This document shows positions 1-7,556 of a stretch of 48,267 bases of DNA, one piece after another. The stretch lies in NCBI GenBank assembly GCA_050696075.1, contig JBOGUF010000031.1, forward strand, positions 1 through 48,267, given 5' to 3'. The DNA is from JBOGUF01 sp050696075. GTDB lineage: Bacteria > Chloroflexota > Chloroflexia > Thermomicrobiales > UBA6265. Made by a program: the position numbers and the translations under genes. The number at the start of each line of letters is the position of its first letter. Positions within the stretch are counted from its first letter, which is position 1. The notes under the pieces were generated by a model. It was given only the letters and a program-made list of their open reading frames with translations, made no database searches and had not been told where the DNA came from.

Positions 1-39
1 CAGCCCTGGAAGGGCTTCGTAGGTTCAGCCCGGCGTTTC

Positions 40-136
40 AACGCCGGGGCAACGGGCGCACCGCCGGGGCCGCGCCGCACCGCCGGGGCTGCGTCGCACC
101 GCCGGGGCGGTGCCGCAACGCCGGGGCAACAGACGC
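40..136. repeat. 19-bp tandem repeat, about five units, upstream of the methyltransferase
   Basis: Five consecutive copies of a unit centred on CGCCGGGGC begin near 40, 60, 79, 98 and 117. The three middle units are exactly 19 bp and begin ACCGCCGGGGC; the outer two begin AACGCCGGGGC and are about 20 bp. The array ends a few bases before the AGGGG ribosome-binding site of the methyltransferase gene. It therefore lies in that gene's promoter or leader. Copy number could vary by slippage, which is inference. Confidence 0.7.
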
Positions 137-153
137 GATAGGGGATCGTTTGG

Positions 154-3100
154 ATGGCGATTGCACGCGGTGAGGTCGGGACGTTTGCGACGGTGCGGTC
201 CGAGGGCGGATTGCTGCCGCCTGACTTGCTGGTGCGGGTGGCGGCGAGCGACGGCGACCTGAAAGGGCTGACCCCGGCCGACTATGGGTTGAGCGGTGGG
301 CAGCGGTTGACGGAGGCGGCGTCGGTCGCCTGGTCGCGGGTGACGCAGTATTGGGCGGCGTTCCGGGCGACGCGGGAGGCGCTGGCGCCGGCCGAGCCGG
401 GGCCGACCGAGACGCGCGAGCAATGGCTGATCCCGCTTTTCCGCGAGCTGGGCTACGGCCGGCTGGTCTACCGCGCCGCCGCCGAAGAGATCGGCGACCG
501 CCGCTACCCGATCACGCACCGGGCGGGGGAGGGGGCGGGCGCCCCGCCGATCCACACCGTCGGGACGGGGGTTGGGCTTGACGCGCGCGCGCTGGCCGCC
601 GGCATACGGCGCAGCCCGCACGGGCTGTTGCAGGAGTACCTCAACGCCTCGCCCCACGTCTGGGGGCTGGTCACCAACGGTTTGCAGCTGCGGCTGCTGC
701 GGGACAACCAGCACCTGGGCCGGCCGATGTACGTCGAGTTCGACCTGGAGGCGATGCTGGAGGGGGGCAACTACGCCGACTTCGTCCTCCTCTTCCTGCT
801 GCTGCACCGCAGCCGCCTGCCGCGCGAGGGGCAGGCCGCCGACGAGAGCTGGTTGGAGCGGTGGCGGTCGGCCGCCGAGGATCAGGGCGGGCGGGCTAGG
901 GACGCCCTGCGAGATGGGGTCGAGCGGGCGATTGCGGCGCTGGGTCAGGGGTTGCTCGAACACCCCGGTCCGGCCAACGACGCGTTGCGGGTGAAGTTGG
1001 CGAAAGGCAGTCCGAGCGACGAGCAGTACTACCGGCAACTGCTGCGGTTGGTCTACCGCCTGCTCTTTTTGCTGGTGGCGGAGGAGCGCGATCTGCTGCT
1101 GCCGCCGGGGGCGGACGCCGAGGTGCGGGAGCGGTACCAGAAGCACTACGGCGTCGGGCGGTTGCGGGCTATGGCGGCGCGGCCGGGCATCCGGGAGACG
1201 CGCTACGCCGATCTCTGGCACGGTCTGCTGGTGACGTTCGATGCGTTGCAGGACGACAACAGGGCGCGGGCGCTCGGTCTCAAACCGCTGGGCGGCGGAC
1301 TCTTCGGCCAAGGATCCTGCCGGGACGTGGCGGATCCCCACGGGGTCTCGTACGACGGAGGGAGACCGGCGGACCTCCCGCGACCGTTGATCAGCAACGC
1401 GCGGTTGCTGGAGGCGATTCATGGGCTGAGCTACTTCGCGCAGGACGGGCGGCCGCGCCGGGTCAACTACCGCGACATGGACGTCGAGGAGCTGGGCAGC
1501 GTCTACGAGAGCCTGCTCGACCGGCATCCCCGGATCGAAGAGGGGCCGCGCTTCTCGCTGCAAACCGGGACCGAGCGCAAGTCGACCGGTTCCTACTACA
1601 CCCATCAGGGGTTGGTGCGCGAATTGATCGGGAGCGCGCTGGAGCCGGTGCTGAGCGCGGCGGTGGCGCGGGGGCGGACGCCGGAGGAACGGCGGCAGGC
1701 GGTGCTGGCGCTGCGAGTCTGCGACCCGGCTTGCGGCTCCGGGCACTTCTTGCTGGCGGCGGCGCGGCGGATCGGGCAGGAACTGGCGCGATTGGAGGGG
1801 GACGAGCGGGAGCCGAACCCGGAGACGATTCGCGCCGCCACCCACGAGGCGATCCGCCACTGCATCTACGGCGTCGATAAGAACCCGCTGGCGGTCGACC
1901 TCTGCCGGGTGGCGCTCTGGATCGAGGGGCACGAGGGCGGGCAGCCGCTCGGCTTCCTCGACCACCACATCAAGCGCGGCGACAGTCTGATTGGCGTGGT
2001 CGACCTGGAGGTGCTGGAGTCGGGCATCCCGGACGCCGCCTACACCGCCGTCACCGGCGACGACAAGGGGGTGGCGCGGGACGTCAAGCAGCGGAACGCG
2101 GTCGAGCGGAAGGGGCAGCGGACGCTCTTCGAGCAGGGGGAGGCGCGCGACATCTTGGGGTCGCTGCGAGTGAGGATGGACGAGATCGCGCGGCTGCCGG
2201 ATGCGACCGTGGAGGACGTGCAGGCGATCCAGGCGGCCTATGGGAAGCTGCTGGGGCGGGAGGATTGGACGGAGATGACGCTGGTCTGCCACCTCTGGAC
2301 GTGGGCCTTCTTCGCGCCGCTGCACAAGGAGGACGGCTGGGACGGCGGGCTTGTGCCGACCACGGCGACGGTCCGCCGGATCGTTACCCAAGGGCGGGGC
2401 GGGCTGGACGGGCGGACGGTGGGCAAGGCGGCGGCGGACGCGATGGGGATCGGCTTCTTCCACTGGCCGCTGGAGTTCCCGGAGGTCTTCGGCCGAGACG
2501 AACCCGGCTTCGACGTGGTGCTGGGCAACCCGCCGTGGGAGCGGGTGAAACTGCAGGAGCAGGAGTTCTTCGCCGTCCGCGACCCGGAGATCGCCGGGGC
2601 TAAGAACGCCGCCGAGCGGAAGCGACTCATCGCGTCCCTTGAGCAGGAGCGGCCGGCGCTCTACGCGGCGTTCGAGACCGCCAAGCGCGAAGCTGAAGCG
2701 GCCAGTCTGTTCTTGCGCGGTTCAGAGCGCTACCCGCTGACCGGGCGGGGGGACATCAACCTCTACTCGGCCTTCGCGGAGTCGATGGCGCGGGGCATCC
2801 GGCGGAGCGGGCGGGCCGGGATCATCGTGCCGACCGGGATCGCCACCGACGACACGAACAAGCACTTCTTCGGCTGGCTGGTGCATGAGGGGCGGATCGC
2901 GACGCTCTACGACTTCGAGAACCGCGAAGGGCTCTTCCCCGGCGTGCATCGCTCGTACAAGTTCTCGCTGCTGGCCATCGCGGGGCGGTCGCGGCCGGCC
3001 GCCGCGTTCGACGTCGCTTTCTTCTTGACGCGGCCGGCGCAACTGCACGAGCCGGGTCGCGTCTTTACCCTGACCGGCGAGGAGATCGCGCTGCTCAACC

Positions 3101-4107
3101 CGAACACGAAAACGTGCCCGATCTTCCGCACGGCTCGCGACGCGGAGATCACGAAGGCGCTCTATCTCGCCGCGCCGGTGCTGATCAACGAGGCGACCGG
3201 CGAGAACCCGTGGGGCGTCACGTTCAAGACGCTGTTCCACATGTCGAACGACTCCCACCTCTTCCGGACGCGGATGGAGTTGGAGGGGCGGGGCGCGGTC
3301 CTGGGCGCGGACGGGCGCTTTCGGCGCGGCGGCGAGGTGTGGCTGCCGCTCTATGAGGCGAAGCTGATCCACCAGTTCGACCACCGCTTCGCCACCTACA
3401 CCAGCGACAGCGAGACCCGCGACCTCACCCCCGCCGAGCACGCCGACCCGGATGTTGTCGCATTGCCGCGCTATTGGGTAGACGAGCGGGAGGTAGCGGA
3501 ACGAGCGACAGGTAAGGAGTTCGGCCAATCCTGGTTTGTCACGTACCGAGATATCGTTCGAAGCACCGACGTACGGACCTTCATTGCGGCAGTTCAGCCC
3601 CGTGCAGGCGCGGCTAACCATCTTGCCGGTTTCGCGGAACCTGACAAACGGGCGCTGTGCGGCGTTCTTGGCAATTTCAATGCATTTGCTTTTGATTTCG
3701 CCGTGCGCCAGAAAGCCGGCGGTACGCACCTCAACTTTTTTGTCGTCAAACAGCTCCCGGTCCTGCCGCCCGAGACCTACACGCCGGAGCTGCTCGACGA
3801 GATCGTGCCGCGGGTGCTGGAGCTGGTGTATACGGCGCACGATCTGGCGCCGTTCGCGCGGGATTGCGGGTACGACGGGGAACCGTTCGTTTGGGACGAG
3901 GAGCGGCGGGCCGGGTTGCGGGCGGAGCTGGACGGCATCTACGCCCACCTCTACGGGTTGAGCCGCGACGACTTCGCCTACATCCTCAACCAGTTCCCGA
4001 TCGTCCGCCGCAAGGACGAGGCGGCGTTCGGCGAGTACCGGACGATGCGGCTTTGCCTGGCGGCGTACGACCGGTTCGTCGGGATTGGCGGGCGAGGGTG
4101 CGGTTGA
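154..4107 (+). CDS. Large Eco57I/PglX-like adenine-specific DNA methyltransferase (possible type IIG-like restriction-modification or BREX-related protein)
   Basis: This 1317-residue protein would methylate the exocyclic amine of adenine in DNA using S-adenosylmethionine. The SAM-binding motif I (DPACGSGHF) is near residue 523 and the catalytic motif IV (NPPW) near residue 791, the order expected for gamma-class N6-adenine methylases. About 500 residues precede motif I. They resemble the N-terminal part of Eco57I or PglX-type enzymes, but I cannot point to a clear PD-ExK nuclease site. The C-terminal third would carry target recognition (QKAGGTHLNFF, KQLPVLPPE). The start has AGGGG nine bases upstream. 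No specificity subunit, nuclease, PglZ or other BREX/DISARM gene lies downstream, and upstream lies outside the window. A stretch around 3445-3745 has lower GC than the rest of the gene. Confidence 0.85.
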   Translation: MAIARGEVGTFATVRSEGGLLPPDLLVRVAASDGDLKGLTPADYGLSGGQRLTEAASVAWSRVTQYWAAFRATREALAPAEPGPTETREQWLIPLFRELGYGRLVYRAAAEEIGDRRYPITHRAGEGAGAPPIHTVGTGVGLDARALAAGIRRSPHGLLQEYLNASPHVWGLVTNGLQLRLLRDNQHLGRPMYVEFDLEAMLEGGNYADFVLLFLLLHRSRLPREGQAADESWLERWRSAAEDQGGRARDALRDGVERAIAALGQGLLEHPGPANDALRVKLAKGSPSDEQYYRQLLRLVYRLLFLLVAEERDLLLPPGADAEVRERYQKHYGVGRLRAMAARPGIRETRYADLWHGLLVTFDALQDDNRARALGLKPLGGGLFGQGSCRDVADPHGVSYDGGRPADLPRPLISNARLLEAIHGLSYFAQDGRPRRVNYRDMDVEELGSVYESLLDRHPRIEEGPRFSLQTGTERKSTGSYYTHQGLVRELIGSALEPVLSAAVARGRTPEERRQAVLALRVCDPACGSGHFLLAAARRIGQELARLEGDEREPNPETIRAATHEAIRHCIYGVDKNPLAVDLCRVALWIEGHEGGQPLGFLDHHIKRGDSLIGVVDLEVLESGIPDAAYTAVTGDDKGVARDVKQRNAVERKGQRTLFEQGEARDILGSLRVRMDEIARLPDATVEDVQAIQAAYGKLLGREDWTEMTLVCHLWTWAFFAPLHKEDGWDGGLVPTTATVRRIVTQGRGGLDGRTVGKAAADAMGIGFFHWPLEFPEVFGRDEPGFDVVLGNPPWERVKLQEQEFFAVRDPEIAGAKNAAERKRLIASLEQERPALYAAFETAKREAEAASLFLRGSERYPLTGRGDINLYSAFAESMARGIRRSGRAGIIVPTGIATDDTNKHFFGWLVHEGRIATLYDFENREGLFPGVHRSYKFSLLAIAGRSRPAAAFDVAFFLTRPAQLHEPGRVFTLTGEEIALLNPNTKTCPIFRTARDAEITKALYLAAPVLINEATGENPWGVTFKTLFHMSNDSHLFRTRMELEGRGAVLGADGRFRRGGEVWLPLYEAKLIHQFDHRFATYTSDSETRDLTPAEHADPDVVALPRYWVDEREVAERATGKEFGQSWFVTYRDIVRSTDVRTFIAAVQPRAGAANHLAGFAEPDKRALCGVLGNFNAFAFDFAVRQKAGGTHLNFFVVKQLPVLPPETYTPELLDEIVPRVLELVYTAHDLAPFARDCGYDGEPFVWDEERRAGLRAELDGIYAHLYGLSRDDFAYILNQFPIVRRKDEAAFGEYRTMRLCLAAYDRFVGIGGRGCG

Positions 4108-4130
4108 AGGTGGGCGTTGTCTCTGCTGCC

Positions 4131-4153
4131 GCCCGGCGCTAAAGACGCCGGGC
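4131..4153 (+). terminator. Hairpin after the methyltransferase gene, possible terminator
   Basis: GCCCGGCG at 4131-4138 pairs with CGCCGGGC at 4146-4153 across a seven-base loop, 24 bases after the stop codon. No T-run follows, so efficient intrinsic termination is uncertain. The unit resembles the AGCCCGGCGTTTCAACGCCG element at 27-47 and may be a dispersed repeat rather than a dedicated terminator. Confidence 0.4.
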
Positions 4154-4158
4154 TGACT

Positions 4159-4376
4159 CCCATAAGCCGGCTGAAGCCGGCTGAGAGAGTCCGTCATTCC
4201 GAGCGTCGCCCCGTCATTCCGAGCCGCCGCGAGGAATCTCTCTCGTCGAACGCCCGGCGGGGGAGATTCCTCGCGTGCGCTCGGAATGACAAGGGAGAAG
4301 GCGCTCGGAATGACGGAAGGGGGCGGCGCTGAATGACGGACCTTTCGTCCAGCCGGTCTTCAGCCGGCTTATTTGG
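4159..4376. repeat. Nested inverted-repeat element, about 218 bp
   Basis: The outer arms are the ATAAGCCGGCTGAAG-type sequence at 4162-4183 and its inverse at about 4350-4374. Inside, CCGTCATTCCGAGCG (4191-4205) faces CGCTCGGAATGACGG (4302-4316), and a second copy of GTCATTCCGAGC from 4213 faces GCTCGGAATGAC (4279-4290). The innermost arms are GCGAGGAATCTC (4229-4240) and GAGATTCCTCGC (4263-4274). The same cores recur in the window at 16429-16441 and 35580-35632. It looks like a REP/MITE-type mobile palindrome; no transposase is present. Confidence 0.75.
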
Positions 4377-4380
4377 GTGA

Positions 4381-4402
4381 GCGCGGGGATCAATCCCCGC
4401 GC
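4381..4402. repeat. Perfect 10-bp inverted repeat with two-base centre
   Basis: GCGCGGGGAT at 4381-4390 is followed after CA by its exact reverse complement at 4393-4402. It lies between two other palindromic elements and could form a strong cruciform or RNA hairpin. Function unknown. Confidence 0.6.
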
Positions 4403-4481
4403 GGCGACGACCACAACGGCGCCCAGAGCCGCGATGCCAACCAGCCGCGCCTCAGAAGGCTAGTGGTCTGTCAAGGCTCAT

Positions 4482-4572
4482 CCGTCATGCTGAGGCATCG
4501 AAGCATCCCCGCGCGAAGCGCAAACGGTTCGGCTTCGCCGGGGGATGCTTCGCCATTGGCTCAGCATGACGG
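4482..4572. repeat. Dispersed palindromic element, GTCATGCTGAG type, copy 1
   Basis: The 91-bp element begins CCGTCATGCTGAG (4482-4494) and ends CTCAGCATGACGG (4560-4572). Inner arms GAAGCATCCCC and GGGGATGCTTC flank a GC-rich loop. A second copy lies at 28258-28363, and the flanks are also alike: GGTCTGT upstream and a GCA(G/A)ACACG-like sequence downstream. Confidence 0.75.
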
Positions 4573-4586
4573 TTTGCAGACACGGC

Positions 4587-5729
4587 CTACGGCTGTTCCC
4601 CGAAATACAACGTGCCGGGGCGGACGAACTGCCGGGCGACGGCGTCGTTGACCTCGAGGCCGATGCCGGGATTGCCGGTGAGGACGACGTGGCCGTTTTG
4701 GATGACGGGTTGGTCCTGGATGGTGAGGTCGTCCCAGCCTTCGTAGTCGATCCAGTGCCACTCCATAACCAGAAAGTTGGGGATCGAGGCGCAAACGTGG
4801 GCAGAGGCCATCGTCCCGAGCGGGCCGCAGACGTTGTGCGGGGCGAGCGGCACGTAGTAGACCTCGGCCATGTTCGCGATCTTGCGGCACTCGGAGAGGC
4901 CGCCGCACTTCGGGATGTCGGGCATGATGTAGTCGACCGCTTGCTGTTCGAGCAGGTCGCGGAAACCCCAGCGCAGATAGAGGTTCTCGCCGGCGCAGAG
5001 GGGGACGGGGGAGACGCGCTTCACCTCGCGCATGGCGGCGACGTTTTCGGGCGGCACCGGCTCCTCCAGCCAGAGGAGTCTAAATGGCTCCATGGCGCGG
5101 GCGACGGCGATGCCGCTGGCGATGTCGTAGCGGCCGTGCATGTCGATGGCGAGGTCGACGTTCGGGCCGACCGCTTCCCGCACCGCGGCGACGCGCTCGA
5201 CCATCCACTCGATCTCTGGCCCGGAGGCGTGCCAGTTCCAGCGGTCGTTGCGGAATCCGGCGCGCGTTTCGTCGACGTCGAATTTGATCGCGTCGAAGCC
5301 GAGCGCCACGACCTCCTTGGCGCGTTGGGCGTACGACTCGGGCGAGAAATCCTTGCCGGCGTGGCTGTCGCAGTAGAGGCGGACGGTATCGCGGAACTTG
5401 CCACCCAGGAGTTGATAGACGGGCAGGCCCAGCGCCTTGCCGGCCAAGTCCCAGAGGGCGATTTCGATGCCGGTCATCGCCGTCACGGTCGCGCCCGCCA
5501 TCGCGCCGTCGAAGAGGCGCGACCGGCGCATCTTCTCGAAGAGCATGTCGACGTTGAGCGGGTCCTCGCCCAGGATATAGCGGGCGAGCGCGTAGACCAT
5601 CGCCGGGCAGCCCTCGCCGCCGTGGATGCACTCGCCGTTGCCGATCAGCCCTTCATCCGTGTAGATGCGGACGTACGTCGAATAGCCGTGCCCCTTGATC
5701 TCCGCGGTGCGGACGTCGGTGATTTTCAC
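4587..5729 (-). CDS. Mandelate racemase/muconate lactonizing enzyme family protein, D-galactonate dehydratase-like
   Basis: An enolase-superfamily protein of 380 residues that probably dehydrates a sugar acid to its 2-keto-3-deoxy form. Counting from the chosen start, the metal and catalytic residues are D196 and H198 (DMHGR), E222 (LEEPV), E248 (AGENLY) and H298 (LAPHN). This D-x-H, E, E, H set matches DgoD-type dehydratases, as does the ECRKIANMAE segment. I chose GTG at 5729 because AAAGGAG lies nine bases upstream and family members usually begin MKITDVRT; an ATG 30 bases further upstream (5759) lacks this site. The true substrate could be another hexonate or pentonate. Two oxidoreductases on the same strand upstream, and an aldolase and dehydrogenase beyond, support a sugar-acid pathway. 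Confidence 0.9.
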   Translation of the reverse strand: MKITDVRTAEIKGHGYSTYVRIYTDEGLIGNGECIHGGEGCPAMVYALARYILGEDPLNVDMLFEKMRRSRLFDGAMAGATVTAMTGIEIALWDLAGKALGLPVYQLLGGKFRDTVRLYCDSHAGKDFSPESYAQRAKEVVALGFDAIKFDVDETRAGFRNDRWNWHASGPEIEWMVERVAAVREAVGPNVDLAIDMHGRYDIASGIAVARAMEPFRLLWLEEPVPPENVAAMREVKRVSPVPLCAGENLYLRWGFRDLLEQQAVDYIMPDIPKCGGLSECRKIANMAEVYYVPLAPHNVCGPLGTMASAHVCASIPNFLVMEWHWIDYEGWDDLTIQDQPVIQNGHVVLTGNPGIGLEVNDAVARQFVRPGTLYFGEQP

Positions 5730-5775
5730 GCGGTCTGGCTCCTTTGCGACTGTCGGCATTCGACGATAGCTTTTG

Positions 5776-6129
5776 CTACAGGTGAAGCAAGCCTCGGATG
5801 ATCTCCTCGACTTGGTACATCGTCTCCGGTTTGACGATTCCGAGCCGGTGGCGCAGGCGCAACTGAGTGACCGACCGAACGTGTTCGCAAAGGATCAACG
5901 AAGGGCGTTCCAAGCCACCTTCGGGCGGAGAAACGCGGACGTGTGAGGGCGACCCTCGATCACGGGTGGTCAGCGGTATCACCGCCGCCATACGGCTGGA
6001 GCCAGTGTTGAAACTGTCGACTGAGACAATGACGGCGGGACGTATGCCACCCTGTTCATGGCCCAGAACCGGATCGAATTGAGCAAGCCACACTTCGCCA
6101 CGGCGAGGCGGCGTTCTGGGAAAGCTCAT
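5776..6129 (-). CDS. MazF/PemK-family endoribonuclease toxin
   Basis: A 117-residue protein, the usual size for the family. It has the opening strand GEVWLAQFDP (11-20), the characteristic GGIRPAVIVS (27-36) and the AVIPLTT strand (49-55). Members cleave mRNA at short sequences and are held inactive by a cognate antitoxin. Its ATG overlaps the stop codon of the upstream antitoxin gene by four bases (ATGA), so the two are translationally coupled. A toxin role is inferred from the family and the gene order; the target sequence cannot be read from the gene. Confidence 0.9.
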   Translation of the reverse strand: MSFPRTPPRRGEVWLAQFDPVLGHEQGGIRPAVIVSVDSFNTGSSRMAAVIPLTTRDRGSPSHVRVSPPEGGLERPSLILCEHVRSVTQLRLRHRLGIVKPETMYQVEEIIRGLLHL

Positions 6130-6437
6130 GCGCCTGCCTCGGCATCTTCTGCCTCGACCTTGGCGAGCAGTTCTTCAATCCCTTCATACGGCCAATCTGC
6201 CAAGCCATCCGCCGCCGTCTGATCCCACGGCGCCATTTCGGCCTCGTAGTCGGCCTTCGCGACGGGATCGGCGTAGAGCCGTTCGTAGGCGGCGTTGACC
6301 TCGGCCCAAAAGTCGGCCTCTTTCAAGCGGCGCGTCGCCTCGTCCACAACTTCGCCGATAGGCGTGCCACGCTTTGCGGCCAGTTCCCGCAACAGGTGAT
6401 GGGTTTCCTGAGGGACTCGAATCGTCACGGTGGCCAT
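6126..6437 (-). CDS. Antitoxin of the MazEF-like pair, ribbon-helix-helix type
   Basis: A 103-residue protein whose N-terminus (MATVTIRVPQETHHLLRELA) has the pattern of a ribbon-helix-helix DNA-binding strand and helix. The acidic C-terminal half is expected to wrap and block the toxin. I chose ATG 6437 because GGAGGG sits just upstream; a GTG at 6461 has no such site. The gene precedes the toxin and overlaps it by four bases. Repeated motifs immediately upstream at 6455-6500 are a likely autoregulatory operator. Confidence 0.85.
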   Translation of the reverse strand: MATVTIRVPQETHHLLRELAAKRGTPIGEVVDEATRRLKEADFWAEVNAAYERLYADPVAKADYEAEMAPWDQTAADGLADWPYEGIEELLAKVEAEDAEAGA

Positions 6438-6454
6438 GGTTCCCTCCGAATTGG

Positions 6455-6500
6455 TTGACACAAATCAGTAACAGCAATGGTATCACAATCAGTGTCACAA
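6455..6500 (-). promoter_or_regulatory. Candidate autoregulatory operator of the toxin-antitoxin operon
   Basis: TTGACAC at 6455-6461 faces GTGTCACAA at 6492-6500. Two imperfect direct copies of CACAA(A)TCAGT also occur, near 6459-6469 and 6484-6494. This layout suits cooperative binding by ribbon-helix-helix dimers. The site overlaps the last codons of the upstream Gfo/Idh/MocA gene, so the operon promoter would start inside or at the end of that gene. Inference from sequence only. Confidence 0.5.
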
Positions 6501-7478
6501 TCGCACCGGTTCGCCGCGTTCGGCGGAAGTGTTGGCCGCCATGACCAGGCGGTGCGTTTGCATGGCGTCGTCGAAGGTTTGGCGGAGGCCGGAGGCATTG
6601 CCAGTGGTGATCGCGGCGAAGAAGGCGCGGGCGAGCTCGCGTTCTCCGAAGCCGCGGTCGGCTGGCCAACGTAGCGTCTCCTCCGGCGTGATCCAGGTTC
6701 CGCTCAGCCAGTCGACGGTTGCCTTGCCCTCGGCGGCGACGATGGCGAGACCGGCCTCGGGTGGGATGCCCGGTTTGAGGGCGTAGGTGCTGGCGTAGCT
6801 GCCGACCGCGCCGTTCGCCCACTGCACCGCCAGGCTGTAGCCGTCCCAATTGTCCCAACCCGGCTTGCCGGTCAATACCTGGTCGGTGTAGCGGGCGTAG
6901 ACCTCGACCGCCTCGGTCCGCATCAGATAGCGGCAGAGATCGAAGTAGTGGATGCCCCACTCGACGACGTGCCCGCCGCCCCAATGCCGTGACCAGTTGC
7001 CGGGGATGTCCGGTCCCTTGCGGTAGTTCCAGATGTGGGTCAAGGCGACCGGCTGTTGGGAGAGACGCGCTTGCAGTTCGTGGACGCCGGGTCCATACCG
7101 GAGTTGATGACAGACGTGAACCATCCGACTTGTCCGCGCCGCCGCTTCGCCGATTGCCTCCGCGTCTTCAATCGTCAGCGCGATCGGCTTTTCGAGGATG
7201 ACGTGCGCGCCGAACTCCAACGCGGCAATGGCCTGCTCGCGGTGGCAGGGCGGAGGGGTTGTGATGACGACGACATCCGGGCGATGCTGACGTAGCATTG
7301 CCAGCGGGTCGACGGACGGCGCGGCGTAGGGCGCGCTCGTTGCGATCAGCCGTTGGGCGCGCTCTTCGACGACGTCGGCGATGGCGACGACCTGCGCCCG
7401 ATCTTCGAGATCCGCGATCGCCTCCGTGTGCGCCTGACCCCGCCTCCCCGCGCCGATCACCGCGACCTGTAGCGTCAC
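6495..7478 (-). CDS. Gfo/Idh/MocA-family NAD(P)-dependent oxidoreductase
   Basis: A 327-residue protein with an N-terminal Rossmann fold (VAVIGAGRRG, residues 5-14) and the family's EKP motif at 96-98, whose lysine takes part in catalysis. GIHYFDL in the middle supplies the conserved histidine region. Such enzymes oxidise or reduce sugars, inositols or sugar derivatives; the substrate cannot be read from the sequence. It ends at the toxin-antitoxin operator and lies downstream of a second family member on the same strand, 78 bases away, so the two may be co-transcribed. The context points to a sugar or sugar-acid pathway shared with the DgoD-like dehydratase. Confidence 0.9.
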   Translation of the reverse strand: MTLQVAVIGAGRRGQAHTEAIADLEDRAQVVAIADVVEERAQRLIATSAPYAAPSVDPLAMLRQHRPDVVVITTPPPCHREQAIAALEFGAHVILEKPIALTIEDAEAIGEAAARTSRMVHVCHQLRYGPGVHELQARLSQQPVALTHIWNYRKGPDIPGNWSRHWGGGHVVEWGIHYFDLCRYLMRTEAVEVYARYTDQVLTGKPGWDNWDGYSLAVQWANGAVGSYASTYALKPGIPPEAGLAIVAAEGKATVDWLSGTWITPEETLRWPADRGFGERELARAFFAAITTGNASGLRQTFDDAMQTHRLVMAANTSAERGEPVRL

Positions 7479-7556
7479 ACCCGCATCCCCCTTCGTCAGT
7501 GCTTCCGGCCAAGGCGGTAGAAGTACGCGATGTTCGTCCGCTTGAAAAGGGTCGAC

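Larger units (their letters stand above)
4108..4586. other. Gene-free gap filled with palindromic elements
   Basis: No convincing gene lies here. The gap holds at least five inverted repeats: a GCCCGGCG/CGCCGGGC hairpin just after the methyltransferase stop, a large nested palindrome, a perfect GC-rich palindrome at 4381-4402, and a 91-bp element ending just before the dehydratase gene. The first hairpin could act as a transcription terminator, but no T-run follows it. Confidence 0.7.

Noticed and set aside
40..136. CRISPR array
   Set aside because: Units are 19 bp head to tail without spacers and there are no cas genes.
25..2463. Minus-strand open frame of 812 residues over the methyltransferase
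   Set aside because: It is arginine- and proline-rich, has no recognisable motif, and lies opposite a gene with intact catalytic motifs; a shadow of high GC.
2722..4197. Minus-strand open frame of 491 residues
   Set aside because: Same reason: opposite the methyltransferase and with low-complexity composition.
4545..5801. Plus-strand open frame of 418 residues opposite the dehydratase
   Set aside because: The minus-strand frame has all enolase-superfamily ligands; the plus frame has no motif.
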